In this document: one piece after another, positions 23,046 through 35,600 of the stretch
Numbering within the stretch: the first letter of the stretch is position 1
Layout: every line of letters starts with the position of its first letter
NCBI GenBank assembly: GCA_016081115.2
Contig: JABTTQ020000674.1
Location: forward strand, 124,029-188,028
Direction: 5' to 3'
DNA from: Rehmannia glutinosa
Taxonomy: Eukaryota > Streptophyta > Magnoliopsida > Lamiales > Orobanchaceae
DNA: 64,000 bases
The notes under the pieces: generated by a model
Told to the model about the DNA's origin: nothing
The model's input: only the letters and a program-made list of their open reading frames with translations
Databases searched by the model: none
Made by a program: the position numbers and the translations under genes

Positions 23046-24680
23046 TGTTAGAAAAATTGGATCCCACATTTATTCCCCAAGGACAATCGAAATAATCTGA
23101 GAAATAAATGAAAAATAACAACAATCCACAACACAAGAATTTATGTGGAAACTCCAAAACCAGAGAAAAACCACAGCCCACAGAAAAAGAAATTTCAATA
23201 TGTGAAACATTTTACAATCACATAGACATTCTCTCTCCCAACCCCAGTATCCCCACACTCTTACAAACCTTTTGACTAATTCATACATCTCTCCCAACTC
23301 TCCATATTAGGGAATACAATAAAGGAATTTAACTAAAGTCAAACCACAAAGGTTAAAGTGTATTTGACTAGTGCACTTGAAACCACACCACATGGATTTC
23401 TTAAATAACCTCAAGGTTCCCATTACTTTTGTTCCACAAGCAATGTGGGACAAAATCCCTTCTTTTATTTGACACAAAACCAATAAACTCCAACTTAGCG
23501 AAATAAAAGAAGCTCCATTATCTTCACCGACAGTCATTACTCTCAAATCAGAGAATCGTCATTCTCAAACTAGAGAACCCCGCTCCACCATATGAGTAGA
23601 CCACTTAGAATAAACCATTCTAAGAATTCTTGGCACATGTCGAAAAACCCGCTGAAATTTATCTTGCAACTCCCAGCTTTTGGCCCTCCTGGAAGTCCTT
23701 CAGCCATCGCCATAAAAACACACCTTGTATCAATGCCAACCGCTACCCATGTGTAAATTCCACCCCACACCCTACATTCATGTTAAGTCAATGCCCATGT
23801 GAAATTCTACCACACCCGGCATCCATGAGAAGCCAATGCTCGTGCGTAAATTCCTGGACATGCTAACATAACTACATCCTCTTTCATGACAACTCACATG
23901 CTAAAATGACATATATTTTATCATCAAAGAAGATTCTCATTGTCACAATATTAGTGCAGACAGCGTTGTTTACAGATCAACACCACTTCGACTTTGTGAT
24001 TCACGTTCAAAGCCTTGTGTAACTTGGATTGTACAATCACATCCTTGACTTATACTTTCCATAAGCCAAAGTTGAACTTTCCATCAAATTTCTCACATGT
24101 TTAACCACCCTAGCCTGATGAACAACCGCCTCCAAATGAGACCCCCTGAAACCCACTCAAGAAATCTTTTCTAATGTGGAAGGTTAGACATCGCTACGAC
24201 TACAAAGCATACTCATAATTTCAAGAGACCCGACCCGAGCACTGATACCACTTGTTGGGAAAATCGGATCTCACATTCATCCCCTAGGGACAGACAAGAA
24301 ATAATTGAGAAATAAAATGAAAAATAACAACAATCCACAACAAAAAACTCCAAAATCGGAGAAAAACCATGGCCCACAGAGAAAGAAATTCCACTATGTG
24401 CAATATTTTTACAATCACACAAATATTCTCTCTCCCGGCCACAGTACACCCACACTCTTACAAACCTTTGGCTAACTCACACCTCGCTCCCAACTCTCCA
24501 TATTAGAGAATACAAGAAATGAATATAACTAGAGTAAAACCACAAATGTTAAAGTGTATTTGACTAGTGTACTTGAAACCACACCACATGGGTTCCTTAA
24601 ACAACTCCAAGGTTCCCATCACTTTTGTTCACAAGCAATGTGGGACAAAACTCCTTCTCTTATTTGACACAAAACCAACG
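23046..24680 (-). mobile_element. Non-coding LTR retrotransposon (TRIM/LARD-like)
   Basis: Two direct repeats of about 430-500 bp (23046-~23560 and 24253-24680) both start TGTTRGGAAAAT-like on the plus strand. They share long collinear blocks, for example 'aaagtgtatttgactagtg' and 'cacaagcaatgtgggacaaa'. Immediately left of the second copy is a reversed initiator-methionine primer site, so the second copy is the 5' LTR on the minus strand and the first the 3' LTR. About 0.7 kb of sequence without domains lies between them. The 5' LTR is cut off near 24680. The element would depend on proteins from an autonomous relative. Confidence 0.75.
24239..24250 (-). other. Primer binding site (tRNA-iMet)
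   Basis: Minus-strand TGGTATCAGTGC lies 2 bp from the 5' LTR. It matches the usual TGGTATCAGAGC initiator-Met site at 11 of 12 positions. Confidence 0.8.
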
Positions 24681-26128
24681 TATGTATGCTATGTTTGTTT
24701 AATTCCTCTCGATCGTATTTACTTTCCCACCTCTTTCTCTCAATCACCATCCAAACGTATATTATGCTTTCCAATGCATTTCTCTACTAATTCACATATT
24801 TTCAAATAAATTACATCAAACATCTTTTCTTCCATAAACTTCCCTGAATTAACTTCAATCACCAAAGAAACATACCCTAATTTTTTAGTTTTATTTTTCA
24901 ATTATCTTCCTTCTATGTGAGCATTTGGAATACTTTGCCACATTCATTCATTTACGTGAATCTATACTGACATTTATTTCGTTTTCAACATGTAATATTC
25001 TTTTATTTGCAAGGACTTATTTCACCATGTAATTGAGGTTTTTAAGCTTTGAAACTCCATCAATAAAGATTTTAAGTTTCAGATCTAGATTTTTTTCACC
25101 CTCTTGAAGTTTTGGTTTTTGGCGAAAATGAAGTCAGAAGAAAAACAAAGGAAAAATTAGGAGAAATATTACACATTTAATTGAAAAGTTTTACATGTTA
25201 AATTAAAAAGTATTACAATTTTCAGTAAAAAAAATTAAATGTTTAACTATAAAATATTACACGATGAACAAAGAAGTATTATTTATTCGCAGAAAAAGTA
25301 TATAGATTTGAGAAAATTATTACTTGTTCCTTAAAATTATGTCAGTTCTATTACTTTGAAAATAGGTACTATTCAGATTAAAAGTAATATTTTTTTCAAG
25401 AAAAAACTAAAACTTTTTAATTATCATCGCATTAATATGTTAGCCTAATAATAGGGGATCCGTCTCACAGATTTAGACCGGTGAGTCAAACTTATATGAG
25501 TTTTGCCAAAATCTGATACTATACTAAATATTGAATTAAATTAATCAGTTTGATTCGATTGTTTTTTCTTTCTACTTTTTGGTTTGGTGTTTCGGTTAAC
25601 TAATTTTTCTAAACTTTAAAAAAAATTGAGGAAACAAATAGTACAACAAACAATGGAATTATGTCAATTTTCAACATTTTGTCCTACGGGCCCCTTTAGA
25701 CGCCATAGAAGATTGGTTTTACATGTTAGAATTTGGGGAAAAAAACTAAAATAATAATAATAACAAAAATTAAAAATAAAAAAAACTTGGAAAATCAAGT
25801 GGCCACAAAACGCGTCGATTTCTCACACCGCACGGAAATATAATACGAACTAATACATTATAAAGGGTTAGAGTTGAGGTTTAATTGACGGGTTAGAACG
25901 GGTCGAACCTGATAAGGAAACTTAATATTTGATTTTCTGATTTTCTTCCATATTTACTAGGGTTTTTATTGCTTTTATACCATACTAATAACTGATTGAT
26001 TTGATTTTCTTCCCATATTTAGGATTGTCTTGATTGGTTCTACCATATCATTGATAATATTGATTGATTTGTATCTGTCTTCTATAATTAGAGGAGGCAT
26101 GTTGTAACTTATATAAACTCCATTGTTA
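24681..26128. other. No gene seen; repeat fragment at 25140-25500
   Basis: AT-rich. Between about 25140 and 25500 there are degenerate 'aaaagtattac' repeats and a 'gtctcacagatttagaccgg' end, resembling the inverted-ended element at 8826-10770. The remainder shows no domain. Confidence 0.5.
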
Positions 26129-27994
26129 TAGGGTGTTCCTCTAATCGAATTAATCAAATGGGATTTTTAAAACCTCAATTCGAAATTTGATCCTAATTCG
26201 ATTAATTTTGAACCAAATTTAATTGAATTGGATTTATCAGTTTTCGAATCGAATTCGAGTTAATCCAAAAATCTAAATTTATCAATAAATCGGGCACTGT
26301 TTTATTTCGACTCATATTTTTCAGATCCAAACCCCATATTTTTCATGTAAAATTTTTATTTTATTTTTAACAAAAGAGTTCTATAATGAAACTAAAACAT
26401 AAGCAAAACCATACAAATTATCAAAACTATACACTACAAGAAAACAATCAAATTCTAACAAAATAATTCCAACGAAATAGAAAACTGTTGAAATTTTTAA
26501 AATTCTAACGGAAATTCCAGTGCTACATAATACCATTGGAAAATTCCAATAAAAAGTTCTGACGGTAAACAAAATTGTTGGTATAAAATGTTGAAATTCA
26601 TGTTGGAATTTAAAATTTCAACGGAAATTCTAACCACACAATAAATCATTGGAAAATTCTAACAAGAATAATAAACTATTGAAAATACTATTGAATTTTA
26701 AAAATTCCAACAGAAATTACATTGCTAAAACATACCATTGGAAAATTATAAAAGTAAACCAAATGTTGGAATTAATCATTGGAATTTTTGTTGGAGTTTT
26801 TAAAATTCCAATGGTACAACATGTTGTTGGAAAATTCCATTAGAAATTCCAATACCATTGGAAAATTTGATGAGAGGTTAAAAGATTTGATAGTATTATC
26901 CACATCAATAAAATATATCTTTTCCTGAGTCAATCATATTGAAACTACATAGTTAAATGTGCTTGACTTGGGACAAATTGATGATGGGTGACCCTCTTGA
27001 AAAGTAAAAGATATTAGATAATGAGATAAATTGATTGAATATTCCAATCGATATATACCATTGGACTAAATTCCAATAGTATAACTCGTTGGAATAAGCT
27101 GGAGTTTTTTTTTCCAACGATTACATATATTCCAATGGTATAAATTTGTTGGGATTAGTGTTGAAAAAATATTGGAGTTTTCTTTCAATGTTGTATATTC
27201 CAATGGATAAATAACGTTGAAAATACTTTTGAAATATTTTTTTATTGGAATTTCCATTGGAATTTTGCCATTCCAATGGCCATTTTACCAACTATGCATT
27301 TTATGTTGGAATTTCCGTTGGAATCGATAATTCCAATAGTAATTGGCCAAATTCCAACAGATTTTTCTCGTTGGAATTTCCTTGTTTTCTTGTAGTGATA
27401 TAGTTACTTTAAAGATATTACAAAACTAAAGACAAAATACTTTTTATGCTAAAATATATTAAAATCGAGATCATATTATTCTTTGTTGAAATAAAAACAT
27501 ATTGTTCTTTTAAGTTTATGTACGTCATAAGACAATTCATGAACTACGCAAAAAATATTGTGACTTTGAAATGAGATTGAACTATGAAACTAGCTACGAC
27601 TAATGTTATAGTTCTACTCAACAGTTTTATTATAATAGCCATGTGAAATTAGATGTTGTTTATATATACATCAACTAATTATATTTTTTCTATTTGCATA
27701 TGCAATTTATATCTCCATAATGTTTCAAATATATAATATATAAATTAAATTTGAATTATAATTGAGTTCAATTAGTACACGAATCGAATTGAAATATTTA
27801 ATATGGATCAATACTCGAATCGAATTTACTCGAATTTCACTCGAATTAGGATTTTGAATAGAATTCGAAAAAAATCCTCAATTCATTATTCGATTCGAAT
27901 ATTCATATTCGAAATTTAAAAATCCTAATTCGAAATTGAGATTTGAATTCGAGTCGAATCAAATTTCGAAGTGATTCAAAAAATGAACACCCTA
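26129..27994. mobile_element. hAT-like non-autonomous element containing a CACTA insert
   Basis: Terminal inverted repeats TAGGGTGTTC (26129-26138) and GAACACCCTA (27985-27994) are perfect. The flanking 8-mers CATTGTTA (26121-26128) and CATTGATG (27995-28002) agree at 6 of 8 positions, fitting an aged 8-bp hAT target duplication. Subterminal regions on both sides are rich in 'attcgaattcga' blocks. Without the nested CACTA element it is about 0.9 kb and has no transposase. Confidence 0.75.
26432..27397. mobile_element. CACTA (En/Spm-like) non-autonomous element
   Basis: Starts CACTACAAGAAAACA at 26432 and ends TGTTTTCTTGTAGTG at 27397. Flanks are ATA (26429-26431) and ATA (27398-27400), the 3-bp duplication expected for CACTA elements. 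The 966-bp body consists of short 'ttccaacggaaattcca' / 'ccattggaaaattcc' subterminal motifs in both orientations, as CACTA transposases require for binding. No coding sequence. Confidence 0.92.
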
Positions 27995-28442
27995 CATTGA
28001 TGGAAGGATCGGAATGAAGTGTGCCATATTTTTCCAGCTAATCTCTTAACTTCTTTATGGTATCATAATACTGTCCTAGGCACCCTTAATTCTTTTCATT
28101 CTTCAAATTCCTCTCTCATGGCTGCAGAATCCAAATCCTTTTACATTACTAAAACTACTCCAAATAGAGTAGATCAGGACTGGTTCTAATTTAATTAGTA
28201 CAAGAAAATGTGGCATTAGATTGATTATAGTCATTAGTAGTACGTTTTATCTATGGTCCTCTAAGTTCCATTATCTTGGGATGAGATGATTTGGTATTCT
28301 TATTTTCAAGTACGTACAAATTATTATTATTATTTTAGTTCCAATTTTATCTTCTATGTTTCATTAAAGAGTTCTCAAATAAATTTTATTTTTTAAAACC
28401 ATTTTTTTCAAAAAAAGAAAAACATTTTATTTAAAGTGATCT
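27995..28442. other. Unassigned; possible copia leader trace
   Basis: Contains 'tatggtatcataat' near 28057 and an ATG at 28119 opening MAAESKSFYITKTT before a stop. This resembles a primer site and gag start of a copia element, but no LTR or further gag is visible. Confidence 0.25.
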
Positions 28443-28870
28443 AGACTTAATTGCAAAATAAGAACAATATTTATACCATATTGGCAAAGTAGGACAATAA
28501 GTTTGCGGGCTTTCAATTTAGGACAATAACATTAGAATTTTAGCAAATTGAGCACGAATTCAATTCGGGCTAATTGTCTTGTGGACCTCAATGTTGAGCC
28601 TGAATTGCCAAATTTAAGTTAATTGCTTATGTGCGAAAAATAATTTCTTATGGCACGTAAAATAAGTCTAAAAATTATTATAAAAATTTACTAATATACA
28701 AATTTGAAAATCTTAAAACCAATTTAAAAAATTTACAAATTAACAATTAGAATGTAAAAATATACAAAATTAAATGTGGAAAATATAAAAAACAAATTAT
28801 AAAAATTATTAAATAAATCAAAAAATAATTAAATAAAGCCTAAATATGTGAAATAAGATCTAGAAGAAAA
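28443..28870 (+). mobile_element. Left inverted arm of a DUF4283-carrying TIR element
   Basis: The sequence from about 28520 to 28870 is repeated in inverse orientation at 45284-45841, on the other side of the 14-kb SIRE insertion. Shared blocks include 'cctcaatgttga', 'aagtctaaaaattatt' and 'aaaccaatttaaaaa'. The outer part ('attgcaaaataagaacaat...ggcaaagtaggacaataagtttgcgggc') has the style of a Mutator-like TIR. The outer end of the opposite arm is lost, so the target duplication cannot be checked. Confidence 0.6.
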
Positions 28871-28962
28871 TTTCCATCCTAATTTTAGCTGCACGGAAAT
28901 TTTGATAGCTAAGAGGATGCTCTTTTCTCTCTCTTCTCCCAAACCCTAGGGCCGTGCCTCCA

Positions 28963-30860
28963 TGACTTTTCCGGCGGCTTCCCCCGGCGTTCGGATACAA
29001 GCCGTCGGTTATGATGTTTGCTCCTTTGCTACATCTTGTTCTCCATTGGTTTTCTCCTCTACGAGTTCTCTTATGTCTTATGTGGATTTTCGTGAAGGGT
29101 TTATTCTATGGATCCTTCGAATCTCTTACTGGGGATCGCCATGAACTCATCAAAGGTGGTCCCCTTGGCGGCGTCCCCCTCCTAAGGTGGTTTCAATCGT
29201 GTGGTCCCTCCCAAGGTGGTTACACAAGTGGTCCCCTCCTCTCCTTCAGGCCAATACTCGGCAACAATGGTCCGCTCCCAAAGTATTCTCGCTATACTGA
29301 GGGGGTGATGATCCATGGGCCGCCGTCGCCATCTCGCATGGAATCCCATCCACAGTGCCCCCCCTTGAGAGAGTCGTTTCCAAAGATGCTCCTCAGATTG
29401 CCTTGGAATCTCTCCCCTAATGACATCCGATTATGAATCGAACCCACGATATTCGGCTCATAATACTAAGGCTCAATCCCATTTTGGCCATTCTTTTGCT
29501 AAAATTGTTTCAGGTACTCACCACGATATGGATTTGGCGACGCGGGCCCAAGGTAATTTTACAACATTTTCGCATGTGGTTGCTGGTAAATCCCATTCTA
29601 TCCCTAAACCTGTTAAAAAGGGAGATTATTTATTCAGTTACGATTGATGAAAATGTTTACCAACAACGCCTCGCCGAATTTTCTTATTCATTGATTGGAA
29701 GGGTGATTTTGGGCAAGGGTAACAAACAATGGGCGACTATGCTTCTGCATAAACGCCTATCAGATTTATGGGGAATTAAAAATGATTGGAAACTAATCCT
29801 CTGGGTAAGAGATTTTTTTGTGTCAAGTTCTTGAATGCGCAGGATAGACACGTATTAATTGGGCACTCAATCCAGGGACCTATTAGACTCTCCATGGGTC
29901 CTGGATTTCAACCGCATACAAGGTACACACGTCGGTGGCAAGTATTTGGGTCCGAATCTTCGAGCTCGGTTTGGAGTAATGGGATCCTAATACCATCTTG
30001 GGATCGCCAAAGGCGATTGGAAAACCGTCTGATTGATCAACGATTGCTTGACGGCTATCTAGGGCATTTCATTCGGGTATTAGTGGATATTAATCATTCG
30101 AAACCGTTGGAGGAGCATATCGTGGTAGGAGGGTTGGGGTGTTCCTTTGTGTCGATTACTTATGAGAAATTACCGGAATTTTGTTCAAAATGCGGGGTAA
30201 CGGACATTCGACGGTTTCTTGATGTATTACTCCGCAGGAACTCAACCATCGAAAGACGCACCTCTCGACCTGGGACGCCCCGAGAAAATCGTGGCACGTC
30301 CGAATTCTATGCAATGGGGTCGTTCTGTGGTCCGTAAAGTTTACCGCTCGTGCAAAGCAGATAAGGGCAAGACTATTGATGACTCCATGGAAAATGCGGG
30401 TCATCAAGGTCGTGTTAAGGAGAGTTTGAACCTTCTTCTTCACGTATTCACACTAAGAATTCTTTTGATGTTCAGCCGATTCCGATGATGTGGCATGTGA
30501 TAATACGAATTTGGAGCAAAAATCGATAATGAGAATCGGATTATGGCTTGAGAATATAATACTAGCAACACGCATGAGCCATGGTTCCCTATCAACCGCA
30601 GCAATAAATTTGGATGAACATGGACAAAGCTAATTTGCAACGTGGAATGAAAAAAAGTTTCAAATAGCCTTCCTTTTAATGATTCGTCATTCACTCAAGT
30701 GATTCGTCGGAAAGTTATGAACACTATGACAATTGTGGTCGGAGGATCTGGGGCCGATATTCCACAGGATACATCGGACCATCGGGAGGATACTCAAGCA
30801 CGTGCATCACAAACATGCCAATGTCCTTCGAAAATTCTCTAGAAATAAACGTCCATTATT
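28963..30860 (+). pseudogene. DUF4283 / zinc-knuckle protein pseudogene
   Basis: After a leader with a possible ATG at 28963 the frame carries a DUF4283-type domain. It reads TIDENVYQQRLAEFSYSLIG and RVILGKGNKQWATMLLHKRL, then LGKRFFCVKFLNAQDR. Past a frameshift near 29800 it continues PGFQPHTRYTRRWQVFG, DQRLLDGYLGHFIRVLVDIN and GGLGCSFVSITYEKLPEFCS, then CSKCGV where a CCHC knuckle begins. Such proteins are nucleic-acid-binding components of plant LINE-type elements or are carried by other elements. Several frame shifts break it. The downstream 'ccaatgggttttactttga' tail resembles LINE-like 3' ends. No endonuclease or RT follows. Confidence 0.75.
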
Positions 30861-31082
30861 TCGATTGAGATTTTAAGTTATTTATGTTGTTTCTTTTATG
30901 GGGGTACTCTTTTTTCTATCAAAGGTTTTTCCAATGGGTTTTACTTTGATAGGTTTTAACGAGACCTCTTTTTTTAAAGCTAGTTGTAAAGACACTATAT
31001 TTTCTTTTTTAATAATATTTTGCATTTATTCAAAAATGTGAAATAAGATCTAAAAATTATTTCATATATCTATAAATTACCG

Positions 31083-32668
31083 TGTAGGTCCCGAGGGGTG
31101 TGAGTGTAAGGTTTAGAAGGGGGTTGAATAAACCTTACCAACTTTTCACTTTTGGTCCTTTTTAAAATTCGAAGAGTTGACACTATACTGGATGTGTCCT
31201 TGGTGATGACCAATTTAGTTAGTCAAGAGTTAGTCACTCAATCAGCACTCGGATCGAGTTGTTGATAGAATAACTCACCATTTGTTAAGACCGAATTAGC
31301 TCAACGTGGTTTGTTTTTGGAAGACTTAACACCCTTAAGTTTGGTTTAGTTATGATTTAATACTTAGTTTTAGTACTTAGAGATTATCAGTTGGATAGCA
31401 AATATGTCGTGAGAATTAAACAAATAAGATGCAGGAATTAAAGTCTTTGAAATGTAAATGACACGATAAGTTTTTATAGAGGTTCGAAGATGGGGTAATT
31501 CTTCTACTCCTCTCTTCTCCAACTCCCGGAGGAATCCACTAAGTATTGATCAAGATACGTAGTTGTAATCCGGATACAAGTCTTGATCACACAAACGGTG
31601 ACATGATCATTTGGGACTCAGTCTGGAGATGCCTTGGTCACTCAGCTGGCTTCTCGTCCGACTCAGCTTCTTCACAGGGCAGTTGCCTTGCTACTACAGC
31701 TCACTTGCTCAAGCTCTTAGGATTTGATCACGAAGCCCTCCAAAAACTCGAGACTGGTTCGACCTTGAACCTTCCTACAATCCTTCGTGGAATGTAGACC
31801 CCTTTTCTTCTAAAGTTTCCTCTTCAACTGATTGAAGCTATCTTTCCTTCACAGGTGAGTGTTGGATTGATTTTCTTCGTAGTGTAGGCTTGAGGATTAA
31901 ACTTGAATGATTTTGAGAATATTTTGATTACAATTCAGATGTTAGCTTGAATGTTTTTGGTTCCGTGATCAACAAAATCTTTTCTTTTTTTTTATTAAAA
32001 AATCCTCGAGTCATCCTCGCCTTTTATAGTGATCTTTCAAAAATTTGCCCGTTGAAGAGATAGGCTTATTTTTGAAAGTCACTTGTGGTCGTTGGCTTGT
32101 CTTGTTGCAGTCCTTGGAATTGCCACTTCCTCGTATGAATTATTCTTCAGCTTTTCAGAGCGCTGACACGGTGTAGTGCTTCCCATTGGTTTATTCCCCT
32201 TGCACGCTTCTGTGACTGAGCACTCCGAGAAAGGTAGCATAGAGATATTACTTGTTTAAGTAATTCTCTTGATTTTCTGCAATGTATCTCTTTCAGCTTA
32301 TCTCGACTTGATCGCATTTCCTTGCTTTCCCAGGTGACTTAGAGTCAGCCTTCCAATCATTAAATGACTCTTTGTCACTTCAACTAGAGACTTGACTATC
32401 TTGAGTTGACTTGATCGATGCTTTACTGTTGCATCTCGCTTGCACCTTGATCGAGTTCCCGTCTTCTCTTCTTTTGCCAAACTCGGTTGTCTCAATGAGT
32501 CTTCCTACTAGTCTCCAGTTGTCTTCTTGCATGTTTGGGCATAGCCGACTTAACTCCTTGACCAGCCCTATTTATTACAATGCAGTTTACAACAAAAATG
32601 GGGTGCCAACTTCCTATTCTAAGTTTTACATGGCATTCATCAAAATCAAAACAATAAATTTCCCAACA
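31083..32668 (-). repeat. 3' LTR of SIRE element 1
   Basis: 1586 bp, TGTTGGGAAATT...CCTACA on the minus strand. Near-identical in length to the 5' LTR (1584 bp). Differences are small indels and substitutions clustered at CAG/CTG sites. Confidence 0.93.
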
Positions 32669-32681
32669 ATTTCCCCTTTTT
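32669..32681 (-). other. Polypurine tract of SIRE element 1
   Basis: Minus-strand AAAAAGGGGAAAT adjoins the 3' LTR, preceded by 'ggcatcatc', a context shared with the copy at 18772-18785. Confidence 0.85.
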
Positions 32682-32689
32682 GATGATGC

Positions 32690-35600
32690 CAAAACTTAAA
32701 ACATTCAAAATGTAAATAGCAAAGATACATACAGATAGTGCATTCACAAAGAATGTATGCGTAGAATCAATCCTTTTATTGATCATAACATTCTTGTTCT
32801 TTTACACAACAATGTTTACAAGGTGTATCAAAGCAAACATTTATGTCTACGCCAAAAAATAGAGAATTTACTGATTTATTACGTGAAGACTTACATAGTA
32901 TGTATTTACATAGTAAAATACATGAAGGGGTGACAAGAACACTTCATCTCCTTCGCCTCTCTTCTTTCATCTTCTTGATTTGTCATCTTCGGTCTTTTTC
33001 TCCTTTTCTCATCTTCACCGCCTTCTTCTTCTTTTCATTTGCCTTATGCCTTGACTTCATCTCTTCTTAATCTCTCTTGTCTCTCCTCCCATAGCTGAGT
33101 TTGTCTTTTATTTTCTTCGATTCTTTTCACATACTCAAAGATTGTTTTTAGCCACTTGCAGATTGGCTACTTGGTCAAGACCAGCCAAGAGATCCCTCCT
33201 TTCTTGCCTCGGATCTATGTACTCAATGTTTTTGGGCGAGGCCTGGAGTCCGAAACCTCTTCCTCCACCATCGCTTCTTCCTCTACCTCTTCCTCCTCGG
33301 GCGTGTATTGTACTTTGGGGTCTTTCTTTCCTTTCGGTGAGTGACCAAAGCAGAGCGATTGCTCGGTAGTATCTTTGCTGTCGCCTTCTTCACATAACGT
33401 GAGACCCTTTTCCAAAGATAAGTCCCGTGCTTGAGCCATAGACATGTTTGCGAAGTATCCTTCGGGATGCGAGCGTTTTAAATTCATCAACCGATCGTGG
33501 CTCGGTCCCGACATCCGAGATGGCATAAGTGTCTCTCGCTTCTCTTGGAATGCCTCCATGTTGTTTCAAGATGTCCATAACTCGGGCATTCAACCTTCCT
33601 TCCACTTCCTCCACCTCGCTTCAATATGTTTTCTCTTTTTCACCATAGATGCAGAGTGTTGGAGTGGCAGAAGTCATCTTTGGGAGTTTGTCGCTAATAA
33701 TATCATTTGTGATAAGACCTTGTTGGGGGGTTTGTGCAATCATTAAGGTCACATTTCTCGATCCTTCCCCTCAACAGACTTTCCTTTCTTTTCCCTTGAA
33801 ACTTCCTCATTTGTCTTTCCTTCACAATTGTTCCCTCCTTCTCGCCTTCCCGGATCTCTTTAGCGCTTTAAGGTATTCCTCTTCCCCTTTTTGGCATCAT
33901 CAAAGGAGAGAGGAACCCCGAAACATACTAGCAAGCAGGAAGTCGAAGTCTGGCCGATAGCCGAAGTTCGCTTCGAGTCGGCATTGTGGTGTATCTTTGC
34001 ACGAAACTCAGAATGAGTAGCGTTGGATTCACTTTAATCAACTTCATCTCGGCCATAAGAAGGCTGAATTTTCTATCCATGTTTTCTTCCATAAGCAGGA
34101 GCTCATTCTTATTTTGCTCACGCAGCAGCCTTTATCTCAAAGCAGTGTGAGATTCATGCATGTGCTCAATGTGTTCTCTCAATTTCGTCTTTGCATCAGC
34201 GTTCTCGGCTCTCCGCACAGACTTGTTGAACAATGTTCTGAAATATCTAGCTTGTTCCACGCGCATTGTTTCTGCTTTGTTGCCACCACTCCCGGATTTC
34301 GACTATTATGCCTCTCAAGTCGCAGAAAGGTTGGCATCTCTCGTTATCCAGTCTCATGTCCATCGAGGCCTGGTGCCTCTCCATCCGTTCAATTTCGCAA
34401 ATAATGCTTTGAACACCTCCCGGTTCGGGATGTTCCTCTGTTGCGGTGATGGCCAAGCAACGTCAAAATCATAGTCACCGAACGATGGTATCCGATGGAA
34501 TGACAGGATGCAGTGCGGGAAGCGCGCGAGATCATTTTTTCGACTCTTGGGAGGTCGGGTACCTCCAGAGATAAGGGAAATGATTCTACAAAGGAATCAT
34601 CACGGGCAAATCGGGATTTGTTCAATGATGAGTGGTGCGCGTGAAGTTCCCCTGTGGAGTCGAACTGTTGCGGCTTGGGGAGCTCGCGTGATGAACTCTG
34701 TGCGACCGGGTTTGTTGTGAAGTTGACCCGACCTTTGAGCCTCGGCTATCTCAACAACCTCGTCGGTCTCAATTTGGTTTCTTCAATTGAGTTGACTGGT
34801 CCTCGGCCTTATCGAAGCATCATCACGATGATGAGACTTCCATGGATGGCTCATCATCAAAGTTGAAAGTTTGACGAGTAGTCTTGAGGTCGACTTGCTC
34901 GTGGTTGGAACATCCGCACTGAAGTCTTTTGGATCGATCACGGGGGATGACTCGGCTTCATCGCCTTCTTCCGATCCGGAAAGGTTACATCGGGATTATC
35001 CTCGGGAGTCGTGAAGTGCGCTAATCTCCTTTTCAGATGGATCAATGATAGCGGGAGGGATGTTCTCTACTTGACTTCTTTACCCCGGGAAGTCTCAACC
35101 TCCCGTTGGCCTTCATTACCTCCTCGCAGTCCCAAGCGCGGCGAGGCTCGACCTCTCCCTTTCGACAGTGTCACTGCCTTGTCTTAGGGTCTTTCGTGGT
35201 GGCATCCATTGGAGTATCAACCCCATGGATTGCACTTTCATCGCCCAGTGTTAACTCCCGAGTTGTTCCTTCCTCGTGCCTCGACCGCATCGCCAGCTGG
35301 CGTCATTAGCCTTCGAGTTGGCACCTCACCGAGACAGTCTCAACTGTCCGAGCTTCGTTGATGGCAACTTGTTGTGTATTTTGTGTTTGTACTTTCTCCA
35401 CTTCGCCTCCTAGATTCGTTGTGGAGTCATCGCAAAGATCCTCCGACCTTCTGCGGTGGAGGAGTTTCCCACCGGGCGCACCACCGAGTGACTTGGAATG
35501 GGGTCACTCGTCTCCAAACTCCCGGCTGTTTTCCGAGTGTTCAGCCCGTTGGGGCGGGTGGTAAGACACCTTCATTATGGGTTGGCTCGACTGGGGTCCC

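Noticed and set aside
28057..28180. Possible copia primer site and gag start
   Set aside because: Only a short ATGGTATCAT-like match and 14 codons before a stop, with no LTR end next to it. Kept as a weak note, not as an element.
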